Assembly (NCBI GenBank): GCA_905250125.1
Contig: CAJNOL010000539.1
Span: forward strand, 1-64,000
DNA: 64,000 bases
Origin: Rotaria sordida
Taxonomy: Eukaryota; Rotifera; Eurotatoria; Philodinida; Philodinidae
Direction: 5' to 3'
Positions 40,966 through 54,420 of the stretch are shown here, piece after piece; position 1 is the stretch's first letter; every line of letters begins with the position of its first letter. The position numbers and the translations under genes were made by a program. A model generated the notes under the pieces. The model saw only the letters and a list, made by a program, of their open reading frames with translations, searched no databases and was not told the DNA's origin.

Positions 40966-41225
40966 TTAACCAACACTCGGTGGATGTGCTACTTTGCCTT
41001 GTTCATCAACATGAACTCGAACCCGATCTAGTCGATAATCCATAGTAACCATTGAATTTGGTTGTACTATATGAACTTGCGTAAAACCTTAGGAAAATAG
41101 AGAAAAATGCTCAACAAATATAAATGACTCTAAATTATCATACCAGTTTCTCTTTTAATTATTTCAACGGCTTCATTGCCATTTTTACCAACAAGATCAG
41201 GCCATCTACGTGGTTCGTCAAACAT
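40966..41225 (-). CDS. Potato inhibitor I-family serine protease inhibitor (eglin c / CI-2 type)
   Basis: Two exons (41144-41225 and 40966-41087, phase 1 junction) encode 67 residues, the usual length of the family. The protein reads WPDLVGKNGNEAVEIIKRE at the N-terminal helix and then QVHIVQPNSMVTM-DYRLDRVRVHVD, followed by GKVAHPPSVG. This matches the barley CI-2/eglin c fold: WPELVG start, reactive loop VTM|EYR and conserved RVRVF-VD strand, with the C-terminal PxVG. The predicted reactive bond is Met-Asp, so chymotrypsin- or elastase-like proteases are plausible targets. There are no cysteines and no signal peptide, so it is probably cytosolic. A decayed paralogue lies at 42423-42682. Confidence 0.88.
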
Positions 41226-41499
41226 TTTTTTTTTGTCGTTGAATTAAATCCTAATCAAACACTCTTCTTACATGAAAATACACCTGCTTATATACAGAAG
41301 CAAAATATGACATCCTACGTTTTGTGAATCATATTTACTCAACGATAGATGCTGATTGTTTTATGAGTAGAAAAAAAAGGTATTCTTATTGTTTTATCAT
41401 GAGTAAGAAGGTCGAAAGATATTTTTATGATAGCTATCACTCAAAAAAAGAAAGATTAAAATAAAAAAAGAAAAAGATTCTATTCCATTAAACCAATCA

Positions 41500-41640
41500 A
41501 TTGTCTATGTAAAATACTAACTTTCAAATGCAATACTACTAAACAGAAGTATTTGAGAAAAAGAAAATTTTCGTGATAATTAGTATAGTTTCAAATAAAA
41601 TTTTTATTGTATCAATTAATAGACGTCGCCACCAGAAAAC
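41500..41640. repeat. Inter-gene flank of repeat unit A
   Basis: This segment (ACCAATCAATTGTCTATG ... TTAATAGACGTCGCCACCAG) is closely similar to 42945-43090 (ACCAATCAATTGTGTTTT ... TAGTAGACGTCGCCACTAT). In unit B that flank separates the inhibitor pseudogene from intact BBLN. Both therefore derive from a duplicated intergenic region that probably acted as a shared promoter of the divergent pair. Confidence 0.7.
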
Positions 41641-41699
41641 ATCCATAGAACATATATCTTGCAGAAACAAGATAATCTTCTTTTTATGATGCAGGATCT

Positions 41700-41963
41700 G
41701 AAGGATAATATTTGAGTCCAGCAGAATACCCAAATCACTTAATTGATCGTGATCCGATAGAGATTTGGTCTAGTATTGAAACTCGTCGTGATTTTCTATT
41801 ATTATCATTAGTAACCAGAAGAGTACATGTCATATTAGCGACGAGTGCTTCGACGAAAAGATTATTTAGCTTAGATGAATTGATATTTACTCAAAGACGA
41901 GCACATTTATCACCAGATCAAAATGGACAACACGATCTATTCTTTTTTATGAGAAATTCATGA
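41700..41963 (+). mobile_element. hAT transposase C-terminal fragment
   Basis: The frame encodes DPIEIWSSIETRRDFLLLSL, then VTRRVHVILATSASTKRLFS, then LIFTQRRAHLSPDQ. This is the hAT dimerisation domain (consensus D-P-x-x-W-W, A-R-x-x-x-x-x-P-A-S-S-A-x-x-E-R-x-F-S, and T-x-x-R-x-x-L-x-P). The rest of the transposase is missing, so it is a fragment. It lies where the first part of the unit-A BBLN copy should be, so its insertion probably accompanied loss of that copy. Confidence 0.75.
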
Positions 41964-42300
41964 AAAACAAAAGCAATAAAAACAAAAGTTATTCTTTCTT
42001 ATTGTTTATCTGTTTATACTGATTACACATTGAATCTTGTATCTTTATGGTTGTTTTACTACTGTCTTATTCATCTTATAGATATCAACTATCTTTTTAT
42101 TTTTCATTTCATTTCTGCTGGAAAACATGTAATAAAGTTTATTAACATGATTATTGTGAAGGTCCTTTGTTCTGCATGACGTATCTTGTCAGAACGAGTT
42201 TTTTATGCCCTTTCCTGTACTCAGCAAAACAGAATGACTGAGTGAAAATGTCCTGTAGAAAACAAGTCAGAATGAAGAAAACCTTCCTATGACGTTCTTT

Positions 42301-42375
42301 GACTGTTGCATCAAATATATTATTAAAAATTGAATAGAATATGTCATCAACAAATGATATGCACAACTTCGAATG
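42301..42375 (+). pseudogene. BBLN pseudogene, copy A (3' tail only)
   Basis: ACTGTTGCATCAAATATATT and ATTAAAAATTGAATAGAATA, then TGTCATCAACAAATGATATG, match the 3' end of the intact BBLN coding sequence (about 43619-43692), with an in-frame TAG replacing the CAG of KIEQD. Only the tail survives. Confidence 0.75.
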
Positions 42376-42422
42376 AATTTTTTTTAGTAAATTTATGAAT
42401 GTCAAAAGTCTTTTCTTTTTAT

Positions 42423-42682
42423 TTAACTAACAGTCGGTGGAGATGCTATTGTGCCTGCGTTGTCAGCATATACTCTAACGTGATCTATTCAATAATTTAT
42501 ACAAGCCATTGTATGTTACTTTTATAATTAGAACTTGCGTGAAATCTTAAGAAGATAGAGAAAAATTTCCAAATATAAATGACTCTCAATTATAATATCA
42601 ATATTTTTTTAAAAATTGTCTCGCTGCCTTCTCTGCCATCTTTACCAACAAGCTCAGACCATTTACATTGTTTGTCTTCCAT
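42423..42682 (-). pseudogene. Decayed paralogue of the potato inhibitor I gene
   Basis: Same two-exon layout as the intact gene at 40966-41225. Exon 1 starts MEDKQCKWSELVGKDGREGS; exon 2 retains FTQVLII and IDHVRVYADNAGTIASPPTV. The reactive-loop region carries a frameshift (around 42515) and a TGA in the place of the Arg that follows the Tyr of the loop (NY-stop-IDHVR). The donor site after KKIL is also eroded. Inactive. Confidence 0.8.
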
Positions 42683-43222
42683 TTTTTTCCTTGAATTCAA
42701 TCCTAATCAAACACTTCCTTTACATGAAAATATATCTGCATATATACAGAAGAAAAACAATGTCCTATGTTGTGTGAATAATATTTACTCAACCAATAGA
42801 TACTAATTGTCTTATGCCTAAAAATAAAAAGTTATTTTTATTACTTAATTAAAGTTCAGATAAAAACAGTCGATGATATTTTTATCATTACGATTACTTA
42901 AGAAATTTTATATGACTGTATGTACTTCTATTTATTTAAACCAATCAATTGTGTTTTTAAAAAATAACTTTTAAATGCAATACTATCAAAATAAAACTAT
43001 CTTGAAAAAAAGAAAATTTTCTCAATAATTAATATATTTTCAAATAAATTTTTATATTGTTATCAATTAGTAGACGTCGCCACTATCTCTCCTAACATCA
43101 TACATCACATTTTATTCGAAGTTGTTATGTGTTATATGACAAGACATACATAAATATATATTTGTTTGAAGATATTTTGAGACAAAAAAGAGTTTGCTTA
43201 GTTTTAAAAAAAATATATTGAA

Positions 43223-43692
43223 ATGACAACATCAAATCATCGTCATTCAAATAATCATCAAGAAATAAATAATGGTCATCATTCTAATAATAATAATAAT
43301 AATCAAATAAATGATATTGAAATTGATTCAGGTATTATGAAAAACTTTTTTTTATTTAAAATTCTTCTAATCTTCTGTTTATTTTTATTATTTTAATAGA
43401 ATTATTAGAATTAGAAACTGCTTTAAATGATATTGAAAAAGCTATGGATAAAATTGAATCACAAAATTCAAGTATTCAAACAAAATTACGTGATTTACTT
43501 GAATCCAATAGACAAATGGCTAAAGAATTTACTGATATACGGCGTGGTATGACAAGTAAATTTAAAGAAGTAACTCAACAATTAGAAGAAATGCCAGGCA
43601 TAGCACATGATTTAGCTGCTGTTACATCAAATACATTATTAAAAATTGAACAGGATATGTCATCAACAAATGATACGAACAATATTGAATAA
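43223..43692 (+). CDS. BBLN: Bublin coiled-coil protein (C9orf16/UPF0184 family)
   Basis: Two exons (43223-43331 and 43400-43692, phase 1) encode 133 residues. A low-complexity Asn/His-rich N-terminus (about residues 1-35) precedes a coiled coil: LLELETALNDIEKAMDKIES, QNSSIQTKLRDLLESNRQMA and KEFTDIRRGM. The LLESNRQ core and its spacing match human BBLN (LQELLESNRQTRLEF). In nematodes the homologue acts on intermediate filaments and intestinal lumen shape. The protein is longer than the human one (83 aa) at both ends. It is the intact copy of a tandem array that also holds two dead BBLN copies, and is followed after 224 bp by TRAPPC3 on the same strand. Confidence 0.8.
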
Positions 43693-43916
43693 TTTTTCTT
43701 TTTTGACTCGTTTTCAAAACAAAATCATTCCTTTTGTATTCATACATTTAGTTGTTGCACATTTAATCTCTTTCTTTTTTATTTGTAAATCAATATGAAT
43801 TTTAATGTGTAGGTTTATTTTGTTTTTGTTTTTTTAGATTATCAATTCTTCTTACAAAAATTAAGTAAAAAAAAAACCAAAGAAGAGACAAACAAGAATT
43901 ATTTTTATATATCATC

Positions 43917-45529
<1,613 letters not shown>

Positions 45530-48500
45530 AGATTATATTAATTGTATAACATCAAATTATGCAATTGTTTCTTTCTTTTTTCTTATATGTGCATTTTCAT
45601 TTCCATTTGTCTGCTTTGTGTATGTGTGTGTATGTATTGAACGATAAAAAACATCAATGTAATTCGTGTTTGCAAAAGAAAATAAATGATTGATTATGTC
45701 AAAAATTTCCTTCTAATTTTGCTTGACAAAATAATCATAGACAAAATGAAAAAGCTCAACTTCATTGGTATTGACCTATTATATATCTATTATTTGTTCT
45801 TCAGCTTCTTCTTCTATATCGAATGTCACACATAGTACAAGTGAGATATATGAACATGACATATATGTGGGACATCTTACAATTACCAATGAATCCTCTC
45901 TATAATTTAACTGTGTTCATTTGGTTTTTTTTTTTTGTTCTTCTTTTTCTATCTTCAATTGAAAATAGAACGAGCGCCGATATGATCAAACGGTAATAAT
46001 AAGGAAATAAATAAGTTGCTTGTTAGTATGCCTGACAAATTTGATCATCGCCTTCTTGTTGACTGATATTTGATATGGCTCGTTGCACTGTCTGGTCATT
46101 ATTCGTTCTTTTTCTATATCGTTCTCATCAGATTAGAAGCTTAGGTAAATAAGCCTTGAACTTCCTTTTAATTCAAACGGACTTAAGCGACAAAGCAGAT
46201 ATATACATATAGCTAGTAGTATAATGATGATGCAATCTTATAACAACTAAAAGCAATGACGACTAACTAAATCTCAATTGACACTTCGACGATGAGAAGA
46301 ATAAAACGAAGAAGAAGAAGAAGAAGAAGAAGAAAAAGAAAAGTTGCTTTACAGGTATGTACATTGATTATTACCAGAGAAATATAAAAATTTTACCATA
46401 TGTTTGACACGTCTTTCACTAATGTATATGTACAATATTTGCACAAATTATACCACTTTTCTTTTTTTTTCTTCTCTTTTATCAATAGACAAAAGTCGGT
46501 TGCTTGTCGTCCTCAAGAAATAAGATCTGACCCCTAGTGTTGTTAGCAATCTCTATTGCCAATCTCCTTTTTTTAATCATACATATATATGTATGTACAC
46601 ATATACATAATAATCACAGGTTTTTCACGGATAATCACCAAAGAACATAATAGGCATAAGTAGAACATACACATATGTATATATATATATAACTACTAAG
46701 CAAACTTCCATAGTTCAACAGAACTGTTCATGGCATATTCATAGGGTTGTTATCATTCTCATACAAAATGTCTATATATTTGTTCAATATTATTTCACAC
46801 TTAACGTAATACAATAGAAACAAGTCGATTACTTTCTATAGTGTTTAGTTATATCTTATTCATTTCGTTATTATATATATATCATTGCTTCCAGGTACAG
46901 CATATCATTTTCTTCATAAATTGGTTTTGCTATTCTCTTTTTCATTTTTCTTTTGATAAATTGTAGTAGAGCGAGTCTGATGACCAAGCTGTTTCACCTG
47001 TTGGCGGTGCAGCATGCATGGCAAGTTTGATCTTTTTTATAAATTGATTCATCGTTATTTATATTCTCACAGGAAAAAGAAAGTCGCCGATTTAATTGCA
47101 CATTTTGATTGAGCAACAGATTTTTTTATTGATATTCATTTATATATGTCCTACTTGTCGAATTGGCTCATTAGATAGATAGTTATATGAAATATTAGAG
47201 ATAAATTACGAACAATACTTTCATATGAAAATGTGATGTAATTTTAAAATGCTTACCAATTGACATAAATTGAATCTATCCATTGCATGTTTAACTATAC
47301 TCTTTTTGAAGATGGTCACCTTTTAGATATCTGTGTATGTGAAAAAAAAAAAAAAAAAAGAAGAAAGAGTTGTTCATGCGAAACACATTATTGAGCGGTG
47401 AACTGTATATTTATAAGATAGGTGTAGAGCGGCTGAAGTGCGCGAGAATAGAAGATTGATCATAATCGATATATGTAGATATGATGATGATGATGATGAT
47501 GACAACTAGACAAAAAAAAGAGACAAATCGTTCACCTTCAAATGAGTGATGAGCGAGTTTATAAATGTATATATACAACCAATTAGGCTTGCTCTTTTTC
47601 TTTTCTTTTTTTTTTTAAACATTTTACTCAATTCATATAATAGTAGTTGCTATCAGTGTCTTATTTTATCGGACTAAAATCGTCACGGAGTAAAGGCGAC
47701 GGTGACGACGACGACGACGATGAGAATAATATTAAATGAAGCGTGGAAAATGGCAATATAATTACGAGATGCAAACATAAATAGGGATAAGATCCAATTT
47801 GAGATTAATCGAAAGGTTTTTGATTTTGATATTAAATAGAAAAACATACCCACCCACACACACAACAAACAAAGAACGATGACATCAGTGTGTTAATGTT
47901 AATAGTGTTTTTTTCTATCAACTTTTTGATGTGTGTTCCGTTCCTTTTCTTTTTCTTTTTTTTTTTGATTTCTATAAAAATAATACAGTCGATGATCATA
48001 CCTTTTCATCCGTATTTATTCATTGACAAACAATACGTCTTTGCCGTATGTATGTTTGCATAACACTTATTAGGTCTCTTCATCAGTTGCCGTTGCATGC
48101 ATAAACACATCTATGGATAGAGATGACCGACCGAATTGTAGAGATTAATTGTTTCTGTGACTAGAGTCAACTAAATGTGTTATATCAATCGTTTTCACTT
48201 ACACATTCTAATCGTTTGATCATCTCATCATGTTTTCAATTTTTTTCAAATTTGTCTTTGCATATATTTGTTATTTTCAGCACATCCTTCTATTTTATGA
48301 GATGAATTGTTATATATATATGAAATAGATACGTGACAAAAGGCTATATAATCATATTCTCTAGATGTGATGGGAAACGAAATTTCTACTTCATATCTCA
48401 CGATATATATTTCCGGATATGTATTAAGTTTTGACCTTTTCATTTAATCAACAATAGAATGTATCAACAGGCGAGTTGATTTCCGGTGATTTCCCTTTTT

Positions 48501-49782
48501 GTTTTTTACACTAATATAAATTATCCTTAGGCTGTATCATAGCAGATGTTAATTGAAAATAGTAAAGACAATCTGTTGACTATTCACTTTGAATGATACA
48601 CAAGATAAAACATGACTATCATGATATTTACCTGTGCTTTCATTTTGAACGAGAAAAAAAGTAAAAGGAATCAAATGAATAAAAGGTTTCAAGGCTAATC
48701 TTATTCTGAAGAGGATGGCACTATTGCACTTACGTGCATGTTTGCTCTCTCTCTCTCACTCTCTGTGTCTCTTTTCGATGGTAATTGGGTAGAAAGAGAA
48801 AAAAAAAAAGGTTGTTCTCTCTATATTCTCCCTGTCACTTATTGTACAGTTCTTTCTCTTACTCGTTTTTTTTTTCTTTCTTGCGAGACGTTATATTTCA
48901 ATTCTACGTTTATATATTCTGTCTTTTTCTCTTTTTTTTTTTCAATCATTAGAGATTTGATTGAACATGTTGATGACAAAGCTAAACAGATTCGGCATTG
49001 AAAAGAAGTTTGTGATAGTTAAACGAATAACAATAGTACTTTAAACGTTGATCGATCAGTCATTCGAAGTTGACTGAACATTACAGTAAGTCATATTTAT
49101 ATCTTAATCTTGTTTTTATTGAACAATAAATCTGTTTAAGAATATGATTAGAGATGATCTTCGTTTGTAAACCCTTCTTCTTTTCTTACTTAGTAAATAC
49201 TCATCCATCTTGGATTTTGACATATATATATATACTCGTGTTTACACGAATGACTCTTCTAAATTTTATGTTACGTATTGTGCGTACATAGGTAGATGCA
49301 CTCGAAAACGATGTAGTATATTTGAGGTGATGATGGTAAAGAAAAAAGATTGATTTTGGCTCTTTTTTTATATAGCTAGTGATGGGAACGGCGAGAGTCG
49401 CATCCTATGAATAATGTGCGTGTGTATGTATGTGTGCGTAATCACTTGAACATAACAGAAACAAAAGAAAGGCAGACTGAACACGGCACGTTCAATTTTT
49501 AAACAATAGAAAGAAGGTAAGATTGGTGGAAATAGTCAAAAGAAAAATTTTTTACACATATACATAAAGTTTAAGCATTGAATTTATTATAGTATGGAGT
49601 CAAGTCAAATGACCGCCTACTACTTAGATAAAATATAGAGTTGTTTTTTTTTTCTAATATATTTGAATTATTTATGAAAATAAACAATAACAAAAAAAAG
49701 AATTTCTATTATGAACTATTTTATTTATTTTTTCATTAAGATTGACTGCTATTGCGATTGATGGTCCTCCATCTTTTGGTCG
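45530..49782. other. Long gene-free stretch upstream of the cadherin
   Basis: About 4.25 kb with microsatellites (GAA repeats near 46306-46335, GAT repeats near 47482-47502, TATATA runs near 46678 and 48311), poly-pyrimidine tracts and CTCTCTCT near 48747. Exon-like junctions (for example TTTACAG|GTATGT near 46355) hint at 5' UTR exons of the cadherin gene, but none could be demonstrated. No coding region was supported. Confidence 0.4.
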
Positions 49783-52700
49783 ATGAGTACCCTCATCATC
49801 AACGAAATCAGCCTAGTGCTGCTACTCTTAATGGTCATCATGACGCGTGCACAAGGTATAGTCTTTCTTGTACTTAGACATAGTCTGCTTTTAAGTGTCG
49901 TCAATGAACGGTCACCGTATGTGTGTTGATGGTGTCGGTGTGAGAGTTCAACTAATTAGTATTCATTGATTATTGTTGTATTCAAAAAAAAAAAAAGAAG
50001 AAAGACGAGAGTCAAAGGGGCACCAATACAATATGTCAACAAATATACAGAATACAAAGACTGATAGAAATTGGAGAAATAAAAAATGATTGATGGAATT
50101 GTAGGATTTATTTTTCAATTTTTTCAAACATATATGTGACAATAAAATCAAATGAACCGCTCTATAATACTTTAATCAAATTTATAAACACGTTTGATAT
50201 CTTATAGAATAAATGTTTGACGATGAAATTTTTTATCAAAATAAACTTTTTGTTTTATTAAAAAAGTAAAAACATTTAAATGGTTTCCTTAGGTCAACCA
50301 TGTACACTTCAATTTTTGCCTGCACTTCAAATTATAACTATGCTCGAAAATACTGAACCCGGAAATCTTGTTGCACGTCTTCAAATAACTGGTACATTAT
50401 CAGAAATTTCAACTCGACTTGTTTATAATAGTTCAGATGTAAAAACAAATGGAACTGATTATTTTATTTTAAATTTTACTGATCTTTATTTACGTTCTCG
50501 TAAGTTTATATTTAATTAATAAAACAAAAAGAATTAAAAAAGAAAGATTTTTTTTTTTAGCTCTTGATTATGAATGGTGGACATCAAATAATTATCCAAA
50601 TCCATTTCGTTTTATTGTTGAATGTACAGTTTTAGCTGATAAATCAATTCATGATATTGATTTTCAACTTGATCTTATTGATATTAATGATAATCCACCA
50701 ATATTCTCACAAACAATTTATTATATAAATCTAAATGAAACAATACCAATTAATACTATTATATCAACAAATATTTCTTCATATGATCCCGATTCAGGTG
50801 TATCCGGAACATTTACTTATTATTTACATAATAATTTATCTTCCTATAATGTAAATTAATCCTTTGAAAAAGATAATTTATACATTTTTTATTTATTTAT
50901 AGTCTTATTTTCAATTGATAAGTTCAACAAATGCAAGTCTTATTTTAGTTCAAGCACTTGATTATAATTCTATGATATCAAATTTTAACTTAACAATTAT
51001 TGCACAAGTAAAGATAATTTCATTAGAAAGATTCTTTTTTTTTTAATTTTTTTATTAAATTTCATTTTTCATAGGATCATGGAAATCCATCACTATCATC
51101 TCAAGCAATTATTTCCATACGTTTAATTGATATTGATAATTTAGATCCAAAATTTAACATATCAACATCATATAATCTTAATATTTCAATTGATACAGGA
51201 ATTGTATGTTTTATTACTTCTTTTTGTTTTGTAGATCTCATATATATATTCGAAAAAAATAGTGAGTCGAAGTTTTACGGATCTTCCTTCCCCTCGATTA
51301 CAGATCTAAGCAATCACAAATATAAATCAATCATTTTAATACTGCTGTCATTCGTAGTTACGTAGGCAAAAATAAGAGATTTGGATAGCGAACAACATTG
51401 GTTGAAATTTTTGAGATCAACGAGGAAACCAAGCAAAAGAAAGAGTGTAGAATTAAAGTATTAAAATGTGGACTAGTAATAGTGAGGTAATAGGTTTTTT
51501 TTTCTTATCATAGTTAGTTCCTAGAGAGTGTGTACTAACAAACTTTTATATATGGTTTTTTTTAAATTAGGGATATGAAGTCGTACCAGCTGAAGGTAGA
51601 ATATATGCTTACGATCAAGATATTGGAATAAATACAACAATTATTTATTCATTATTAACATCAAGTAAAAGAAAAACAATGAGATAAATCAATATAATAG
51701 TTTGAATTTGTTTTTTTTTCTTCTATAGATAATTATTTATCAATTGATAGATATACAGGTGTTATAATTCTTCAATCAAAATTTTATTCTACAACACAAT
51801 TTGATCTATTAATTAAAGTAAAAAGATTGATTTCATTTTTCGTTTTATGAAATAAAAAACTTTTCATTATTTACAAAAAATAGGCTGAACAAGAAAATAA
51901 TCCTAATCGATCAGGAACAATTATATTACATGTTAATATCTATGAATTAAATCTATATGCACCAAAATTTCTTTCATTACCTTATACAATATTTGGATAT
52001 ACAACGAATACTCTTGATCAAATACCAACATTTAATGGAGCTGTTGATGATATGGATACAGTAATGAAAAATTAAAATTAAAATCAAAATCGAACATTTT
52101 TCTTTTTGTTTTTTTCTTTTTTAAGAATCCAAGATTGACTTTTGGTTATTCATGTAATTCATCATTAATCAATTTAGATATTATGAAAACTAGGTAATAT
52201 AATTTTTTCAAAAAAAAAAAAAAAACGATTAATATTTATTTTTTTGTTAAATAGTCTTCGTCAATTTCGAATTCAACCAAATAATTTTCTAAATCTTCCA
52301 AAATGTCAACCTTGTTTATGTATTCTTAATGTATCTGATGGACGATATGTAAGTTAGACTTATAATTTTAATTTTAATAAAATCAATTAAATTTTATAGT
52401 CGGATCAAGCAAATCTTAATATTTATCTTTATACACCAATATCATTTTTAATGAATTCATATCTATTCTCAGCTGATTATCCACTTAATGATCCATCAAC
52501 AATTATTGGTACTATATCGGTATGAAAATTTTCTTTTGAAAAAGAAAAAAAGAAGAAAATAATAGAAAACTAATTTATTGTTATTTCATTTATTTTATAG
52601 GTTATTAAAGATAATCGTTGTCAAGTGCAATATTTTATAGTTGATCAATATAATTCTTTATTTTCCATTTCATCAACAGGTAATTTAACATGGTTAAATT

Positions 52701-53731
52701 CATCAAATCCACCAGCACAAGAAGCTTATCAACTTCAAATTCTTGTTCAACAAATATGTTTATCATTAATAATGAATATTTCAACAGATGTTATTATTAC
52801 AATTCGTAATTTTCCATCATATACAATAACATCAACAATACATACATCTCGAATAGATAATAGTACAACATATGCTATTATAGCAAGTGTTAGTGCATTT
52901 ATTCTTATTATAATTGCAATATTATTTATTATTATTTATTATAATATTCAACGTGCTAAACGTCGTGTTCCACCATTTTTTAAAACTCGTCAAAATTCAT
53001 CAGCACAAGGTTTATCATTTTTTAAATCAAAAAGTCCAATTAATGAATCTTCACCATATACATTAGGTGTACGTGATGATGATTCATCAAATAGTAGTGA
53101 TCATACAACATCATCACCACTTAATAATTGTCTTTTATCTGGACATTATAAAGTTAGTGAACCACCAATAAATACAACAATTGAAGAATTATTATCAACA
53201 TATGATAATCGTTCAACAAGTAGTTCATCAAGTTCATCTGGTACATGTGATCAAGTTATATCAGCAAATATAGGTTCATTCCGTACAACTATTCGTGAAA
53301 CAAATGATCATCAACAATTAGATACAATAAATGAAGATATACAATGGGTTAATAATCATCATCATCAACAACAACCACAAAAAAGGCGTTCATCAAATGG
53401 TTTAAGACATCAGATTATACGTGAAGATTCAATGGATATTATATCAGAATCTCATGAGGTAGACAATAAATTTGAAAAAAATACTAATGCTTATTGTGCT
53501 TGCTTTAACTCTAATAATTCTATTAATCATGTGTGTTCTCATTGTTATTCATTATTATCGAGCACGTCAACTCACTTATTATTATCTTCCTCTTCCTCCT
53601 CCTCCTCAGGTTCGACAACCACTATTGATGCTTGTCGACAACAAACAACAACAACAACAGTTGAAGTAGGACCCAACAGCTTTAGTTATTATAATGCTCA
53701 ATTCAGTCCTATTGCTGCTACTCGCTGCTAA
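49783..53731 (+). CDS. Cadherin-family single-pass adhesion receptor (858 aa)
   Basis: Twelve exons (49783-49855, 50293-50499, 50561-50850, 50903-51007, 51075-51203, 51571-51664, 51729-51817, 51884-52060, 52126-52193, 52255-52348, 52400-52519, 52601-53731) keep frame and encode 858 residues. A signal peptide (residues 1-24, LVLLLLMVIMTRAQ) precedes several cadherin repeats. The calcium-binding motifs are partly degenerate: LDYEWW, DINDNPPIFSQTIYYINLNE, DPDSGVSGTFTYY, ALDYN, DHGNP and DIDNLDPKFN. One transmembrane helix follows (about residues 575-600, IIASVSAFILIIIAILFIII) after a YYN/RAKRR stop-transfer. The cytoplasmic tail of about 255 residues is rich in Ser, Thr, His, Asn and Gln. No classic catenin-binding motif was recognised, so a protocadherin-like role is more likely than a classical one. 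Confidence 0.85.
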
Positions 53732-53896
53732 ATTTAGTTTTATTTGTCTTTGTGTGTTCGTTTTTTGAATAACTAATACATATATTTATATCTATCTATA
53801 TTAATAGTTTCTTTCTTAATATTTGCTTGCATCTGATATGAATTGCATGGGAAAAATTAGAATTTTCTTTATATTGATATATTTATATTTTCAGTC

Positions 53897-54017
53897 ATCG
53901 ATCAGCGGTGCTGGTATCGACATTGGAACATCAGCATCAACATTATTACAGCAACAATCCACTACGACAAACGTACACAGTCGAAATTTAAACGAGTATT
54001 TGACAGTGTTTGTATAA
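53897..54017 (+). other. Possible alternative 3' exon of the cadherin gene
   Basis: A good splice acceptor (TATATTTATATTTTCAG, ending at 53896) is followed by an open frame encoding SSISGAGIDIGTSASTLLQQ, then QSTTTNVHSRNLNEYLTVFV and a stop. Its Ser/Gln-rich composition resembles the cadherin tail. Exon 12 contains a possible internal donor (TCCTCAG|GTTCG near 53610). This could give an alternative C-terminus, but without transcript data it is only a candidate. Confidence 0.3.
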
Positions 54018-54290
54018 AGGAAATAAGAAATTTAAATTCGAAGTCAAAATTGTTTTCTTTTTATTTTCTATGATAATCGAGTTATGTTCCAGTTTAGTAC
54101 GTGTGTTTTTTTGTTTTTCTTTCATTTTTTTTTAAAACTTTTATTCAATTTGTTTTTATATTCTTATGTGGTTAATGATAGATTAGTAAATACGTAAAAA
54201 TAATATGATAAAAAATTGTAGAATGTAAAAAAAAATTTAATTGAGATAAACATGATGAATTTTCTGTATTCAAATAGGTTCAGTAATATG

Positions 54291-54420
54291 AATTCTTAGG
54301 AACAAAAATCAAGTTGTCACGATTAGATGCCCATAGGACAGAGTGGACATTGTTTTTAGTCCTGATCTTAGATTAGAACAAGACAAATCGTGACAAGATT
54401 TAGGACAGAACTAAGAGTAT
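54291..54420. repeat. Small foldback (MITE-like) repeat
   Basis: The left arm 54291-54328 (AATTCTTAGGAACAAAAATC, AAGTTGTCACGATT) pairs with the right arm 54384-54420 (AATCGTGACAAGATTTAGGA, CAGAACTAAGAGTATT) over about 36 bases around a 55-base loop. Confidence 0.55.

Noticed and set aside
47482..47502. GAT trinucleotide repeat, and GAA repeat at 46306-46335, GTT repeat at 61599-61619
   Set aside because: Ordinary microsatellites; noted but not treated as functional features.
48738..49001. Open frame of 87 codons beginning in a CTCTCT tract
   Set aside because: Low-complexity start and no domain; could include 5' UTR sequence of the cadherin gene but not supported as coding.
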